Source: Amycolatopsis alkalitolerans
Lineage (GTDB): Bacteria > Actinomycetota > Actinomycetes > Mycobacteriales > Pseudonocardiaceae
Assembly: GCF_006152065.1 (NCBI RefSeq)
Contig: NZ_VDFW01000046.1
Location: 1 to 43,955, forward strand
Reading direction: 5' to 3'
Length of the DNA: 43,955 nt
The notes under the pieces were generated by a model, which was not told where the DNA came from, searched no databases, and saw nothing but the letters and a program-made list of their open reading frames with translations. Position 1 is the first letter of the stretch. Every line of letters begins with the position of its first letter. Position numbers and translations under genes: made by a program. This document shows positions 15,896 to 24,354 of this stretch, piece by piece.

Positions 15896-17371
15896 GTGGA
15901 TCTCGTGCGCGACCGGTTCCGTGACGCCCGTCGCCCGCGCGGGGCCCTGCGGGTCGCTCAGGCGCTGGTGGCTGCCGTGTCGCTGCTCGTGTTCGGGGGC
16001 GTGTGGTACGGCTGGACGAACGTCGACAACGCGCTGACGCACGCGGACGTTATCGATCCCGGCGCGAAGACCAGTTCCGGGCCGCAGAACATCCTGCTGG
16101 TCGGCATCGACACCAGGGTGGACGCGCAGGGCAACCCCATCCCGCCGGCGGTGCTTGGCCAGTTGCACGCGGGCTCGGCCAACGACGGCGCGGACGCCAC
16201 GGACACCATGATCGTCATCCACATCCCGGCGGACGGCGGGAAGGCGACCGGGTTCTCCATCCCGCGTGACTCGTATGTCCAGCTCGCGGGCCGCTACGGC
16301 AAGCACAAGATCAACTCCGCGTACACCTACGCCGAGACGGCCGCCGTCAAGACGCTCCAGGCGCAAGGGGTGAGCGGCGCCCAGTTGTGGCTGCAGGCCG
16401 CACAGGCCGGGGCGAAGAACTCCATCCAGACCGTGGAGCAGTTCACCGGCCTGACGATCAACCACTACGCGGCGGTGAACCTGGTCGGCTTCTACGACAT
16501 CAGCGAGGCCATCGGCGGCGTGCAGGTCTGTCTCAAGCACGCGACCAGGGATTCGTATTCCGGGGCGGATTTCCCCGCCGGGGTGCAGACGATCCAGGGC
16601 CGCAGCGCACTGGCGTTCGTGCGGCAACGCCATGGCCTGCCGAACGGGGATCTGGACCGGATCAAGCGCCAGCAGGTGTTCATGGCCGCGATGGCCAAGA
16701 CCGTGACGTCCGCCGGCACGCTGACCAACCCGGCCAAACTGGACGGCCTGCTCGGCGCGATCAAGAAATCGATCACCGTTGACCAGGACTGGGACCTGTT
16801 CGGCTTCGCACAGCGGTTGCGCGGGATCACCGGTGGCGACATCCAGTTCCTGACCATCCCGGTCGTCAGCATTAGCCTGCGCACCCCGGAAGACGGGGAC
16901 GCCGTCGAGGTCGACCCCCAGCACGTGCGCGCCTTCATCGCCCAGCAGATCACCGGCACCCCGGCCCCGAGCAGCCCCGCGCCGAGCACACCCACCAGTT
17001 CGGCGCCCGGGGTCACCGTGGATGTGTTCAACGCCAACGGCGCCACCGGACTGGCCGCCCACGTGCTGGACACCCTCGCCGCACAGGGCTACGCCAAGGG
17101 CGAGGCCGTCACCGTCGCCAACCGCCGCCACAGCACGATCGACTACGCGCGCGGTGAAGAGACCGCCGCCCGCGCGGTCGCCAAGGCGCTGGGCGGGATG
17201 AGCATCGTCCCGGACTCGGCGCTGCCGTCCGGGCACGTGCGGGTTTACCTCGGTCGCGACTATGCCGGCGCCGAAAGTGGAACCACGCCGCAGGCATACG
17301 TACAACCGGCCGCCACGGGAGCCCCGCCGGCCGATCCGGTCACGGCGGGCGGTGTGCCCTGTATCGACTGA
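15896..17371 (+). CDS. LytR-CpsA-Psr (LCP) family protein with LytR_C domain
   Basis: A 491-residue membrane-anchored enzyme. An N-terminal transmembrane helix (about residues 18-38) precedes the LCP domain: NILLVGIDTR, ATDTMIVIHI, the conserved Arg/Asp segment FSIPRDSYVQL, HKINSAYTYA and LAFVRQRHGLPNGDLDRIKRQ. A Pro/Ser linker and a LytR_C domain (VTVDVFNANGATGLAAHV) follow. LCP proteins attach arabinogalactan or teichoic-type polymers to peptidoglycan from a lipid carrier. The GTG at 15896 has no ribosome site and probably starts a leaderless transcript; GTG 15905 is the alternative. Confidence 0.88.
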   Translation: MDLVRDRFRDARRPRGALRVAQALVAAVSLLVFGGVWYGWTNVDNALTHADVIDPGAKTSSGPQNILLVGIDTRVDAQGNPIPPAVLGQLHAGSANDGADATDTMIVIHIPADGGKATGFSIPRDSYVQLAGRYGKHKINSAYTYAETAAVKTLQAQGVSGAQLWLQAAQAGAKNSIQTVEQFTGLTINHYAAVNLVGFYDISEAIGGVQVCLKHATRDSYSGADFPAGVQTIQGRSALAFVRQRHGLPNGDLDRIKRQQVFMAAMAKTVTSAGTLTNPAKLDGLLGAIKKSITVDQDWDLFGFAQRLRGITGGDIQFLTIPVVSISLRTPEDGDAVEVDPQHVRAFIAQQITGTPAPSSPAPSTPTSSAPGVTVDVFNANGATGLAAHVLDTLAAQGYAKGEAVTVANRRHSTIDYARGEETAARAVAKALGGMSIVPDSALPSGHVRVYLGRDYAGAESGTTPQAYVQPAATGAPPADPVTAGGVPCID

Positions 17372-17440
17372 TCACACGCAAATCTCGGTGGGCCGCGTGC
17401 GTGCTGTGTCACCCACCCGGTCGACACTCGCCGCGACCTC

Positions 17441-17454
17441 CTACAGTCATGTAG
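17441..17454 (+). promoter_or_regulatory. Candidate BlaI-type operator upstream of PBP
   Basis: CTACA-GTCA-TGTAG is a perfect 5+5 inverted repeat with 4-base spacer, 98 bases before the PBP start and 35 bases before a small open frame. It is the best half-site match to the BlaI consensus in the window. Confidence 0.6.
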
Positions 17455-17489
17455 AAGGCGAGGAACCGGCCGCACGAGGAATCGGAGTT

Positions 17490-17555
17490 ATGCAGCAATT
17501 CGGTGATATCTGTGCGTATTTGGCCGTTTTCGCGCGCGGGGAGGCCGGCTCGTGA
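17490..17555 (+). CDS. Possible 21-residue leader peptide upstream of PBP
   Basis: A 21-codon frame beginning MQQFGDICAYLAVF and ending in a TGA that overlaps the GTG start of the PBP gene (GTGA at 17552-17555). An AGGA sits 9 bases upstream of the ATG. The overlap would couple translation of the PBP to this peptide. Codons are less G/C-biased at the third position than neighbours, so it may be chance. Too short for family assignment. Confidence 0.35.
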   Translation: MQQFGDICAYLAVFARGEAGS

Positions 17556-19879
17556 CCGGCGGACCTCCGTATCCTGGATGGCCGGAACGCGATCCCGAAC
17601 AGCCCTACCGGCGGGAGGCCCCGCTCTTCACCCATCGAGACGGCCTCCCGGAGCCCCCGCCGGGTGGTGGCGATCGGGCGAGCAGTGGCCCGCCGAGGCC
17701 GCCGCGCGCGGCCGGGGTGTCCCGGAAGAAGAGGCGGTGGCGGCGGGTTCGGCGCACCCTGTATGTGCTGCTGGGCCTGGGGTTGTTCGGGCCGGTGGTC
17801 GCGTTCGTCATCGCGTACATGGTCGTCAGCGTGCCGGATCCGACCGCGTTGGCGGCTCAGTTGAATCAGCCGGTGACGTTGTATTACGCGGATGGTTCGC
17901 CGATGTACACGAAGGGCAGCGCGAGCGGGCATCAACTGGCCACCTGGGACCAGATCCCGCAGTCGATGAAGAACGCGCAGATGGCGGCCGAGGACGAGAC
18001 GTTCATGACCAACTCCGGGTTCGATCTGAAGGCGATCCTGCGCACCGTGGTGAACCGGCTGAGCGGGGGCACCGGCGGCGGGTCGACGATCGGGCAGGAA
18101 TACGTCAAGAAGGCGACCGGCAACGATCAGGACACGTTGAGCCGCAAGTTCCTCGAAATGGTCGAGTCCTACAAGATGACGAGGACATATTCCAAACAGG
18201 ACATTCTGACCGCGTACCTGAACACCGTCTACTTCGGACGGAGCGCGTACGGCATCAAGGCCGCGGCCCGTGCCTATTACGGTGAGGACGTCAGCCAGCT
18301 GACCAACGAGCAGGCCGCGGTGCTGGCCGGGTTGGTGCAGCTTCCCGGTTACGGCAACAGCCCGACGTATCAGCAGCAGCGCTACAAGTACGTGATCGGC
18401 CGGATGCTGGCCAATCACTGGATCTCCCAAACCGAGTTCGACGCGGCCCGGTTCCCGGCCCCGATCCCGGAAACGACGACCGACGGCAGTGGTCGTCCGC
18501 TGGCCCCCGCACGCAAGTACATCGTCTCCGCGGTCTTCGGGGAGCTGAACCGGAAGGGCCTTTCGCAGCAGCAGCTGGCCAAATCCGGTGCGAAGATCTA
18601 CACCACGATCCAACCGCCCGCGCAGACCGACGCCGAGGCCTCGGTCGACAAGATCATGGCGGCGGACAAGCAGTACCCGCAGGAGGGGGCCGCGCTGGTC
18701 TCGGTCGATCCGCGTACCGGGGGCATCATCGCCTACTACGGTGGGGACGGCTCGACGGCCTACGACCTGGCGATGACCCCGCAACAGCCCGGCTCGTCGT
18801 TCAAACCGTACGTGTTCGCCGCCGCGCTGCAACACGACCCGACGACCATCGGCCTGGACACCGTCTACAACGGCAGCGACAACCAGACCATCGACGGTCA
18901 GCTCGTGCACAACTCCGACGGTGAAGGCGCGCCGCAGATCACCGTCAAGGACGCCATGACCAAATCGGTCAACACCGTCTTCTACCAGATGGGCGCCCAG
19001 GTCGGGGTGGACAACGTGCGCCAGGCCGCGTGGGCCGCGGGCATCCCGAAGCAGATCACGTCCTCACTCGGCTCGACCTACGATTCCCTGCAGGACGATG
19101 ATCCCAAGACCGGCAAGGGCAACGGGACCACCGAGCTGGGCATCTCCATCGGGCAGTACCAGGTTCGCCCGATCGACCAGGCGCAGGGCTATGCCACCTT
19201 CGCGAACAACGGGATGTATGTCCCGGTGCACTTCGTCACCAAGGTGACCGGCAACGATGGCACCCAGCTCTACCAGTTCGACACGGCCGCGAAGCCCGCT
19301 TTCAGCTCCGACCCCACCACGAACGCGACGATCGCCCGCACCGTGACCGAGTCGATGACCGATGTCGCGTCGTCCTCACGGGACGGTCTGACCGGCGGGC
19401 GGCCGAACGCGTCGAAGACGGGTACGGCGCAGTTCAAGGACAGCGGCCACAACTCCGAAGCCTGGATGGTCGGCTACACGCCCCAGGCCGTCACGTCCGT
19501 CTGGTTCGGCAACAAACAACAACCCGCGCCGATCTACGGCAACTACCACAACGGCATCGGCTCGAACCACGGTTACGACGTCTACGGTCGCGAGGAGCCC
19601 GGCTACATCTGGCAGGACTTCATGAACACCTACCTCGCCGGCAAACCCGCCGAACCCTTCCCCAACGTACCCACCATCAGCGACGCGCCCCCGACCACCA
19701 CCAGCCCGCCGCCGCCCACCACGACCACCCCGCCGACCCCCACCGACACACCGACCACTGACACACCCACCCCCACCGAATCCGCGTCCAGAACGCGACG
19801 ATCAAGCTCGTCGCCCACTCCGGTCCCGTGTGTGCTCGGGTGCCCGAGCACCGCGCCCAGTCGCGTGGGTGGCGGCTGA
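17552..19879 (+). CDS. Class A penicillin-binding protein
   Basis: A 775-residue bifunctional peptidoglycan synthase. A Pro-rich, basic cytosolic N terminus is followed by a transmembrane helix (about residues 69-93). The GT51 glycosyltransferase shows catalytic AAEDETF (Glu near 147), GGSTIGQ and the EMVESYKMTRTYSKQDIL segment. The transpeptidase shows SSFK (Ser415), SVN (472-474) and KTG (622-624). A Thr/Pro-rich tail of about 110 residues ends the protein. GTG with GGGGAGG 6 bases upstream. It polymerises and crosslinks the wall. Confidence 0.93.
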   Translation: MTGGPPYPGWPERDPEQPYRREAPLFTHRDGLPEPPPGGGDRASSGPPRPPRAAGVSRKKRRWRRVRRTLYVLLGLGLFGPVVAFVIAYMVVSVPDPTALAAQLNQPVTLYYADGSPMYTKGSASGHQLATWDQIPQSMKNAQMAAEDETFMTNSGFDLKAILRTVVNRLSGGTGGGSTIGQEYVKKATGNDQDTLSRKFLEMVESYKMTRTYSKQDILTAYLNTVYFGRSAYGIKAAARAYYGEDVSQLTNEQAAVLAGLVQLPGYGNSPTYQQQRYKYVIGRMLANHWISQTEFDAARFPAPIPETTTDGSGRPLAPARKYIVSAVFGELNRKGLSQQQLAKSGAKIYTTIQPPAQTDAEASVDKIMAADKQYPQEGAALVSVDPRTGGIIAYYGGDGSTAYDLAMTPQQPGSSFKPYVFAAALQHDPTTIGLDTVYNGSDNQTIDGQLVHNSDGEGAPQITVKDAMTKSVNTVFYQMGAQVGVDNVRQAAWAAGIPKQITSSLGSTYDSLQDDDPKTGKGNGTTELGISIGQYQVRPIDQAQGYATFANNGMYVPVHFVTKVTGNDGTQLYQFDTAAKPAFSSDPTTNATIARTVTESMTDVASSSRDGLTGGRPNASKTGTAQFKDSGHNSEAWMVGYTPQAVTSVWFGNKQQPAPIYGNYHNGIGSNHGYDVYGREEPGYIWQDFMNTYLAGKPAEPFPNVPTISDAPPTTTSPPPPTTTTPPTPTDTPTTDTPTPTESASRTRRSSSSPTPVPCVLGCPSTAPSRVGGG

Positions 19880-19912
19880 GGCCGGCAGCGTGCGCCGCCG
19901 GCCTCAGCCGCC
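19871..19912. terminator. Bidirectional hairpin terminator
   Basis: A perfect 16-bp inverted repeat, arms GGCGGCTGAGGCCGGC (19871-19886) and GCCGGCCTCAGCCGCC (19897-19912), with a 10-base loop. The left arm contains the PBP stop codon. The convergent phosphoesterase stop is 12 bases further on. It should end both transcripts. Confidence 0.85.
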
Positions 19913-19923
19913 GATCAGGACCG

Positions 19924-21105
19924 CTATCCGCGGCAGGTGCCTGAGCCGGAGTCGTGGTAGCTCAGCGCTGTGCTGCCGAATCCCGGTCCGGCCTGGACCG
20001 GGCGGTAGTCCCAGGTGTAGCCGTTCGGCTTGAGCTGGAGGTTCATCACGCCGAAGGCCTGGTCCTGAGCGGTCACCAAGTTGGGGTTGGTGTACGAGCC
20101 ACCGCTGGTGGCGACCGTGTCCAGGTCTTCACCGCCGGTGCCGACGGTGATCTGCGGGATTCCGTTCTTCGGGTCGAAATGCCCGTTCGGGTCCATCGGA
20201 CGGAAGCGCGCGTAGACATGCTCGTGTCCATTGAGGACCAACGACGCATGCGCGTTGTAGAGCAGCTTCCACCACGCCTGCGCGGCAGTGCCCTCGGGCG
20301 AGCCGGCCCCCGGCGCGGCCGGATCGGGCGCGTCCGCGGTGCTGGTGGTCGCGCTGAACGTGGGCTGATGCCAGTACGCCACGGTGCAGGCCGCGTGATC
20401 GGCGTGCAGGTCCTGGGCCAGCCACTGCGTCTCGCGAGCCAGTACCCCGTTGCCGGTGGTGGAGCAGTCGTTGCCGAACGCCGCGGACCTGCACTCGGCA
20501 TTCAGCGAAATAACGTGCCAGTTTCCGATGTCGTAGGAATACCAGCCCTGCTCGTCACTGGTGTCGTTCCCGGCCTGGCCTTGCGGATAGGGCGTCCCGT
20601 TCTGGTCATGACCGTTGAAGTAGCCGAAGTAGCCGGCCCCGTTCTGCGCGGCTTCATTGTCGCCGTGCTTGGTGTAGGCGTAGTACTCGTGGTTGCCGGG
20701 CGAGGGCCGCTCCATCATCTTCAACCCGCCCCATGCCTGCTCGAAGGACTGTTCGAAGTCGTTGAGCTTGCCCACCTCGTATTGCTCGTCACCGAGCAGG
20801 GCGACCAGATCCGGATGCATCGCGTCCGCCTGCCGAGCGGTCGCGAACTCGGCCGGCATACCCCCGAGGCTCGCACTACCGCACTTCAGTTGCGCGGGAT
20901 TGCCCGCGTTCTCCGTGGTATCGGGCTCGCAGGCGATGTCACCGACCGCGGCCAGCGTGTAGGTGCGGTCGGTGTGCTGCGGCGTCGGCGCGTAGGGCCA
21001 GCCATTCGACAACTGCGGCAGCGCGACCGCCGCTCCGGCCGCACTCAGCACGGCGGCAAAAGCTATAGAAAGCGTAAAGGAGGTTCGTCCGAATCTTTTC
21101 ACCAT
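19924..21105 (-). CDS. Secreted metallophosphoesterase
   Basis: A 393-residue secreted enzyme. A Sec-type signal peptide (basic start, hydrophobic about residues 10-28) precedes the phosphoesterase domain. Metal-ligand motifs: VGDIAC, LLGDEQYE, GNHEYY, a HQP near the middle and NGHEHVY. These fit a dinuclear metallophosphatase. A strong GGAGG site lies upstream of the ATG. The substrate is a phosphate ester outside the cell, otherwise unknown. It lies 115 bases downstream of the P-type ATPase gene, same strand. Confidence 0.87.
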   Translation of the reverse strand: MVKRFGRTSFTLSIAFAAVLSAAGAAVALPQLSNGWPYAPTPQHTDRTYTLAAVGDIACEPDTTENAGNPAQLKCGSASLGGMPAEFATARQADAMHPDLVALLGDEQYEVGKLNDFEQSFEQAWGGLKMMERPSPGNHEYYAYTKHGDNEAAQNGAGYFGYFNGHDQNGTPYPQGQAGNDTSDEQGWYSYDIGNWHVISLNAECRSAAFGNDCSTTGNGVLARETQWLAQDLHADHAACTVAYWHQPTFSATTSTADAPDPAAPGAGSPEGTAAQAWWKLLYNAHASLVLNGHEHVYARFRPMDPNGHFDPKNGIPQITVGTGGEDLDTVATSGGSYTNPNLVTAQDQAFGVMNLQLKPNGYTWDYRPVQAGPGFGSTALSYHDSGSGTCRG

Positions 21106-21219
21106 GACCCTTTCCTCCCGCGATTGTGTCCCCGGCAGGAGGACATTACGGTCCCGCTTCCACGGGCACGGCGAATATCAAACGACGATTACCCGAACAA
21201 TTCACTTCCGGATACGCGG

Positions 21220-23712
21220 TTACAGGCGGCGGGCGAAGTGCAGCCCCGCGCGGAGCGCGATCGCGGCGGCGACCGCGACCGCGAGCAGCCCGGCGACCGT
21301 GGCGGCGGTGACCGGCGCGAGGGTGGTGAGGTGGACCAGATCACCGAGCGGGGTGAACGCGGCGAGTGCGCCGACGGCGATGGCGGTCGCGGTCCAGGCG
21401 GGGAACGCGGGGTTGGCGGTCCACGACAGGCCGGGCCGGGTGCGCAGGCACCAGGCGATCAGCGCGTGTCCGGCCAGCCAGGCCAGCACCGCGGCGGTCC
21501 GCGCGTCCGCCACGTCCGTCGCGCCGGTGGCGGTGAGCAGGTAGGCGGGCAGCACGGCGAGGGTGAGGGTGACCGTGACCACCGCGATGGCCGCGAGGGT
21601 GGCGCGGTCGAGGAATCGGGACCCGGGCGGCCGGGGCGGCTGGCGCATGGCCTGCGGGGCGGCGGGTTCGGCGACGAAGGCGACCGAGGCGCCGAGGTCC
21701 ATGAAGATTTCCAGCAGCACGATGTGGATGGGCTGGAACGGGGTGGGCAGCCCGGCCGCGAGCGCGGCCAGCAGCACGACGACCAGCGCGAGTTTCGCGC
21801 CGAGATAGAAGGCGACCGCGCGGCGCAGCTGGGCGGTGATGTTGCGGCCCTTGGCGACGGCGGCGACCACGGTGGGGTAGGCGTCGTCGGTGAGCACGAG
21901 ATCGGCGGCGGCGCGGGCGAGATCGGCGCCGCGGCGGCCGAGCGCGATGCCGACGTCGGCGGCGGCCAGCGCCGGGGCGTCGTTGGCGCCGTCGCCGGTG
22001 ACGGCCACGACGTCGCCGCGGCGCTGCAACGCCTGTACGACGCGATGTTTGGTGGCAGGGGTGGCGCGGGCGATGACGGTGCCGTGCCGCAGCAGCGGGT
22101 CGAGCACGGAGTCGGTGAGCCGGTCGAGGTCTACGCCGGTGTGCACGTCGGCGGGGAGCCCGGCCCGGGTGGCGACCGCGGTCGCGGTGTCGGCGTGGTC
22201 GCCGGTGACCACCAGGGTGGCGACTCCGGCCCGGGTGAGCGCGGCGACCGCGTCGGGGACACCCTCGCGCAACGGGTCGTCGAACACGGCCAGCCCGACG
22301 TAGTCCAGCTCGCGTTCCACCGTTTCCCGCTCGAGCGAGCCGGGATCGAGGTCGCGGCGGGCGAAGGCGATCACGCGCAGGCCGTCGGCGGCGAGCCCGT
22401 CGACCTCGGCGCGGACACGGGTGCGTTCGGTGTCGTCGAGCCGGCACCGGGCCAGCACCTCCTCGGGGGCGCCGGAAACGGCCGCCCAGCGGGTGGTGCC
22501 GGTCCGCCAGGTGCGGGAGACCAGCTTGCGGGTCGGGTCGAACGGGAAGGCGGCCACCGGCTCGCCCCGGTGTGCCAGCCCGGTTTCGTGCGCGGCGGCG
22601 GCGAGCTGGGCCTCCATCGGTTCCCGGCAGGCGGTGTCGGGGGCCTGGGTATGCAGCGCGGTCGCGAGCACCTGGTCGCGGTCACCGACGACGCGGATCA
22701 ACCGCAGACGGTTTTCGGTGAGGGTCCCGGTTTTGTCGGTGACGACCGCGGTGACCGCGCCGAGGGTTTCGCCGGCGCGCAGGCGGCGCAGCAGCGCGCC
22801 GCGGCGGGCCAGTTGCCGGCCGCCGACGGCGAGCAGCACGGTGATCAGGATCGGCAGTTCCTCGGGCACGGTGGCGAACGCGAGGGTCAGGCCCGCGAGC
22901 AGCATGTCCCGCCATGGCTGGCCCGCGATCAGGCCGACGGCGGGGACGAGGACGCTGGCCGCGATCGCCGCGACCAGCACCGCCCTCGCCAGCTGGGACA
23001 GCGCCCGTTGCAGCGGTGTGGGCGGTTCCTTGGTGCCGGCCACGAGCGTGCCGAGTTCGCCGAGCTGGGTTGCCGCGCCGGTGGCCACGACCAGGGCGCG
23101 CGCCTCGCCGGCGAGGACGGCGGTGCCCGCGTGCAGCAGGCTGGAGCGCGCGGCGAGCTCGGTGTCCTCGGCAACGGGGCAGTCGTCCTTGCCCACCGGG
23201 ACGGATTCCCCGGTGAGAGTGGACTCGTCCACCCGGATCCCGCGCGCGGACAGCACGCGCGCGTCGGCGGGCACCACGTCGCCGGACCCGACCGCGATCA
23301 CGTCACCGGGCACCAGCCCCGCGGCCGGAACCTCGCGCACGCCCTGCGGTGTGACCAGTCGCGCGGTCGGCGCGGTCATCGCCTTGAGCGCGTCGATCGC
23401 CCGCGCCGCGCGCAGCTCGGTGACCGTCTCCAGCACCGCCATCACGACGACCACCGCCGCGATCGTGATCGCGTCGGAGAGTTCGCCGAACACCGCCGAC
23501 AGCACGGCCACGACGATCAGGAGCAGCTGCAGCGGTTCGGCGAACGACTCGGCCAGCTCCGTCCACCACGGCTCACGGTGCCGCCCGGCGATCTCGTTGG
23601 GGCCGTAGGTGGCGCGCCGTCGCGCACGTTCGTCCTCCGGCAACCCCTCGGCGCCGGCTGCGAGCGACTTCAGCGCCGCCCGGGCATCGACGGCATGCCA
23701 GGACGGGGTCAC
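21220..23712 (-). CDS. P-type cation-transporting ATPase (P2-like)
   Basis: An 830-residue ion pump. In order: N-terminal cation-ATPase segment (LSAEGLPEDE-type YGPNEI), TGES (167-170) of the actuator domain, PEELP (283-287) in the fourth membrane helix where calcium pumps have PEGLP, DKTGTLTEN with phosphorylated Asp326, and TGDGANDAPAL. The C-terminal six membrane spans are present. Start GTG at 23712 overlaps the ChrB-like gene by 4 bases. The class suggests a calcium, manganese or similar cation; PEELP is an unusual variant that leaves specificity open. Confidence 0.9.
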   Translation of the reverse strand: MTPSWHAVDARAALKSLAAGAEGLPEDERARRRATYGPNEIAGRHREPWWTELAESFAEPLQLLLIVVAVLSAVFGELSDAITIAAVVVVMAVLETVTELRAARAIDALKAMTAPTARLVTPQGVREVPAAGLVPGDVIAVGSGDVVPADARVLSARGIRVDESTLTGESVPVGKDDCPVAEDTELAARSSLLHAGTAVLAGEARALVVATGAATQLGELGTLVAGTKEPPTPLQRALSQLARAVLVAAIAASVLVPAVGLIAGQPWRDMLLAGLTLAFATVPEELPILITVLLAVGGRQLARRGALLRRLRAGETLGAVTAVVTDKTGTLTENRLRLIRVVGDRDQVLATALHTQAPDTACREPMEAQLAAAAHETGLAHRGEPVAAFPFDPTRKLVSRTWRTGTTRWAAVSGAPEEVLARCRLDDTERTRVRAEVDGLAADGLRVIAFARRDLDPGSLERETVERELDYVGLAVFDDPLREGVPDAVAALTRAGVATLVVTGDHADTATAVATRAGLPADVHTGVDLDRLTDSVLDPLLRHGTVIARATPATKHRVVQALQRRGDVVAVTGDGANDAPALAAADVGIALGRRGADLARAAADLVLTDDAYPTVVAAVAKGRNITAQLRRAVAFYLGAKLALVVVLLAALAAGLPTPFQPIHIVLLEIFMDLGASVAFVAEPAAPQAMRQPPRPPGSRFLDRATLAAIAVVTVTLTLAVLPAYLLTATGATDVADARTAAVLAWLAGHALIAWCLRTRPGLSWTANPAFPAWTATAIAVGALAAFTPLGDLVHLTTLAPVTAATVAGLLAVAVAAAIALRAGLHFARRL

Positions 23713-24302
23713 TGTTCGTCCACCGCGCGCAGCCGCCGGGCGGGCCGGGCCGGGCCGGGTTCGGCGGGTGCCTCGATGCTCATCGCCTCGGCTTCGAACG
23801 TCTCCAGCTCCGCCGCCGCCTCGGCGACCGCCTGCCGGGCGGCAGCCCCGCCTTCGGCGTCGAAGTAGTCGCGCGTGGCGATCTTGCCCAGCCAGGTCCG
23901 GAACCGGTCCAGGTCGGCTTCGGATTCCTCGACCTCGGCATAGCTGGCCCGGCCGCGTGCCCGTTCCGTTTCCAGCTCCTGCCGGAACGCCGGCAGACGC
24001 TCCAGCACCTCGCCGTATTCGTCGTCGCGGGCGGCGTTCATCTCCGCGACGATCTGCGCCCGCTCGGCCGGGTCGGTGAACGCGATCCGCAGCACCCGGG
24101 CCTGGCCGCCCTGGTGCCGCACCCGGTCGGCCAGCCGCCGCACCTCCCGGACCACCTTGTCGCGCGCGGGCAGCACGCACACCGACTGCTGCAGGTACAA
24201 CGCCCCCAGCGACCGCAGCTTCCGCCACACCTGCACCCGTAACGTCGCCGCCGCGCCCGCCGTGGACACGCTGATCAACAGCCAGGCCTCGTCTTCGCTC
24301 AC
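23709..24302 (-). CDS. ChrB-like (N-terminal domain) regulator
   Basis: A 197-residue protein. Residues 5-75 match the ChrB N-terminal domain: WLLISVSTAG, RVQVWRKLRSLGALYLQQSVCVLP. A helical middle section, rich in charged residues, follows, then a Pro/Ala tail. ChrB domains act in chromate-responsive regulation, but no chrA gene is near. Its stop overlaps the start of the P-type ATPase, so it may regulate, or form part of, a cation-export unit. The GTG has an adjacent GGAGG site. The palindrome at 24310-24325 lies directly upstream. Confidence 0.8.
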   Translation of the reverse strand: MSEDEAWLLISVSTAGAAATLRVQVWRKLRSLGALYLQQSVCVLPARDKVVREVRRLADRVRHQGGQARVLRIAFTDPAERAQIVAEMNAARDDEYGEVLERLPAFRQELETERARGRASYAEVEESEADLDRFRTWLGKIATRDYFDAEGGAAARQAVAEAAAELETFEAEAMSIEAPAEPGPARPARRLRAVDEQ

Positions 24303-24309
24303 GCCTCCA

Positions 24310-24325
24310 TGTTACGGGTGTAACA
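24310..24325. promoter_or_regulatory. Perfect palindrome, candidate operator of ChrB-like gene
   Basis: TGTTAC-GGGT-GTAACA is a perfect 6+6 inverted repeat lying 8 bases upstream of the ChrB-like start, covering the expected -10 region. It is well placed for autoregulation. It lies between the ChrB-like gene and the phosphoesterase gene and has no T-tract, so it is not a clear terminator. Confidence 0.6.
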
Positions 24326-24354
24326 AGTGAACGTCACGACTGCGACCGGTGAGG

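Noticed and set aside
19681..19800. Thr/Pro-rich repeat-like codons at the PBP 3' end
   Set aside because: Low-complexity coding sequence for the C-terminal tail, a usual feature of actinobacterial PBPs.
19954..23868. Long plus-strand open frame of 1304 codons
   Set aside because: It is antisense to the phosphoesterase and P-type ATPase genes, has low-complexity Gly/Arg/Val composition and no domains; a shadow of G/C third-position bias.
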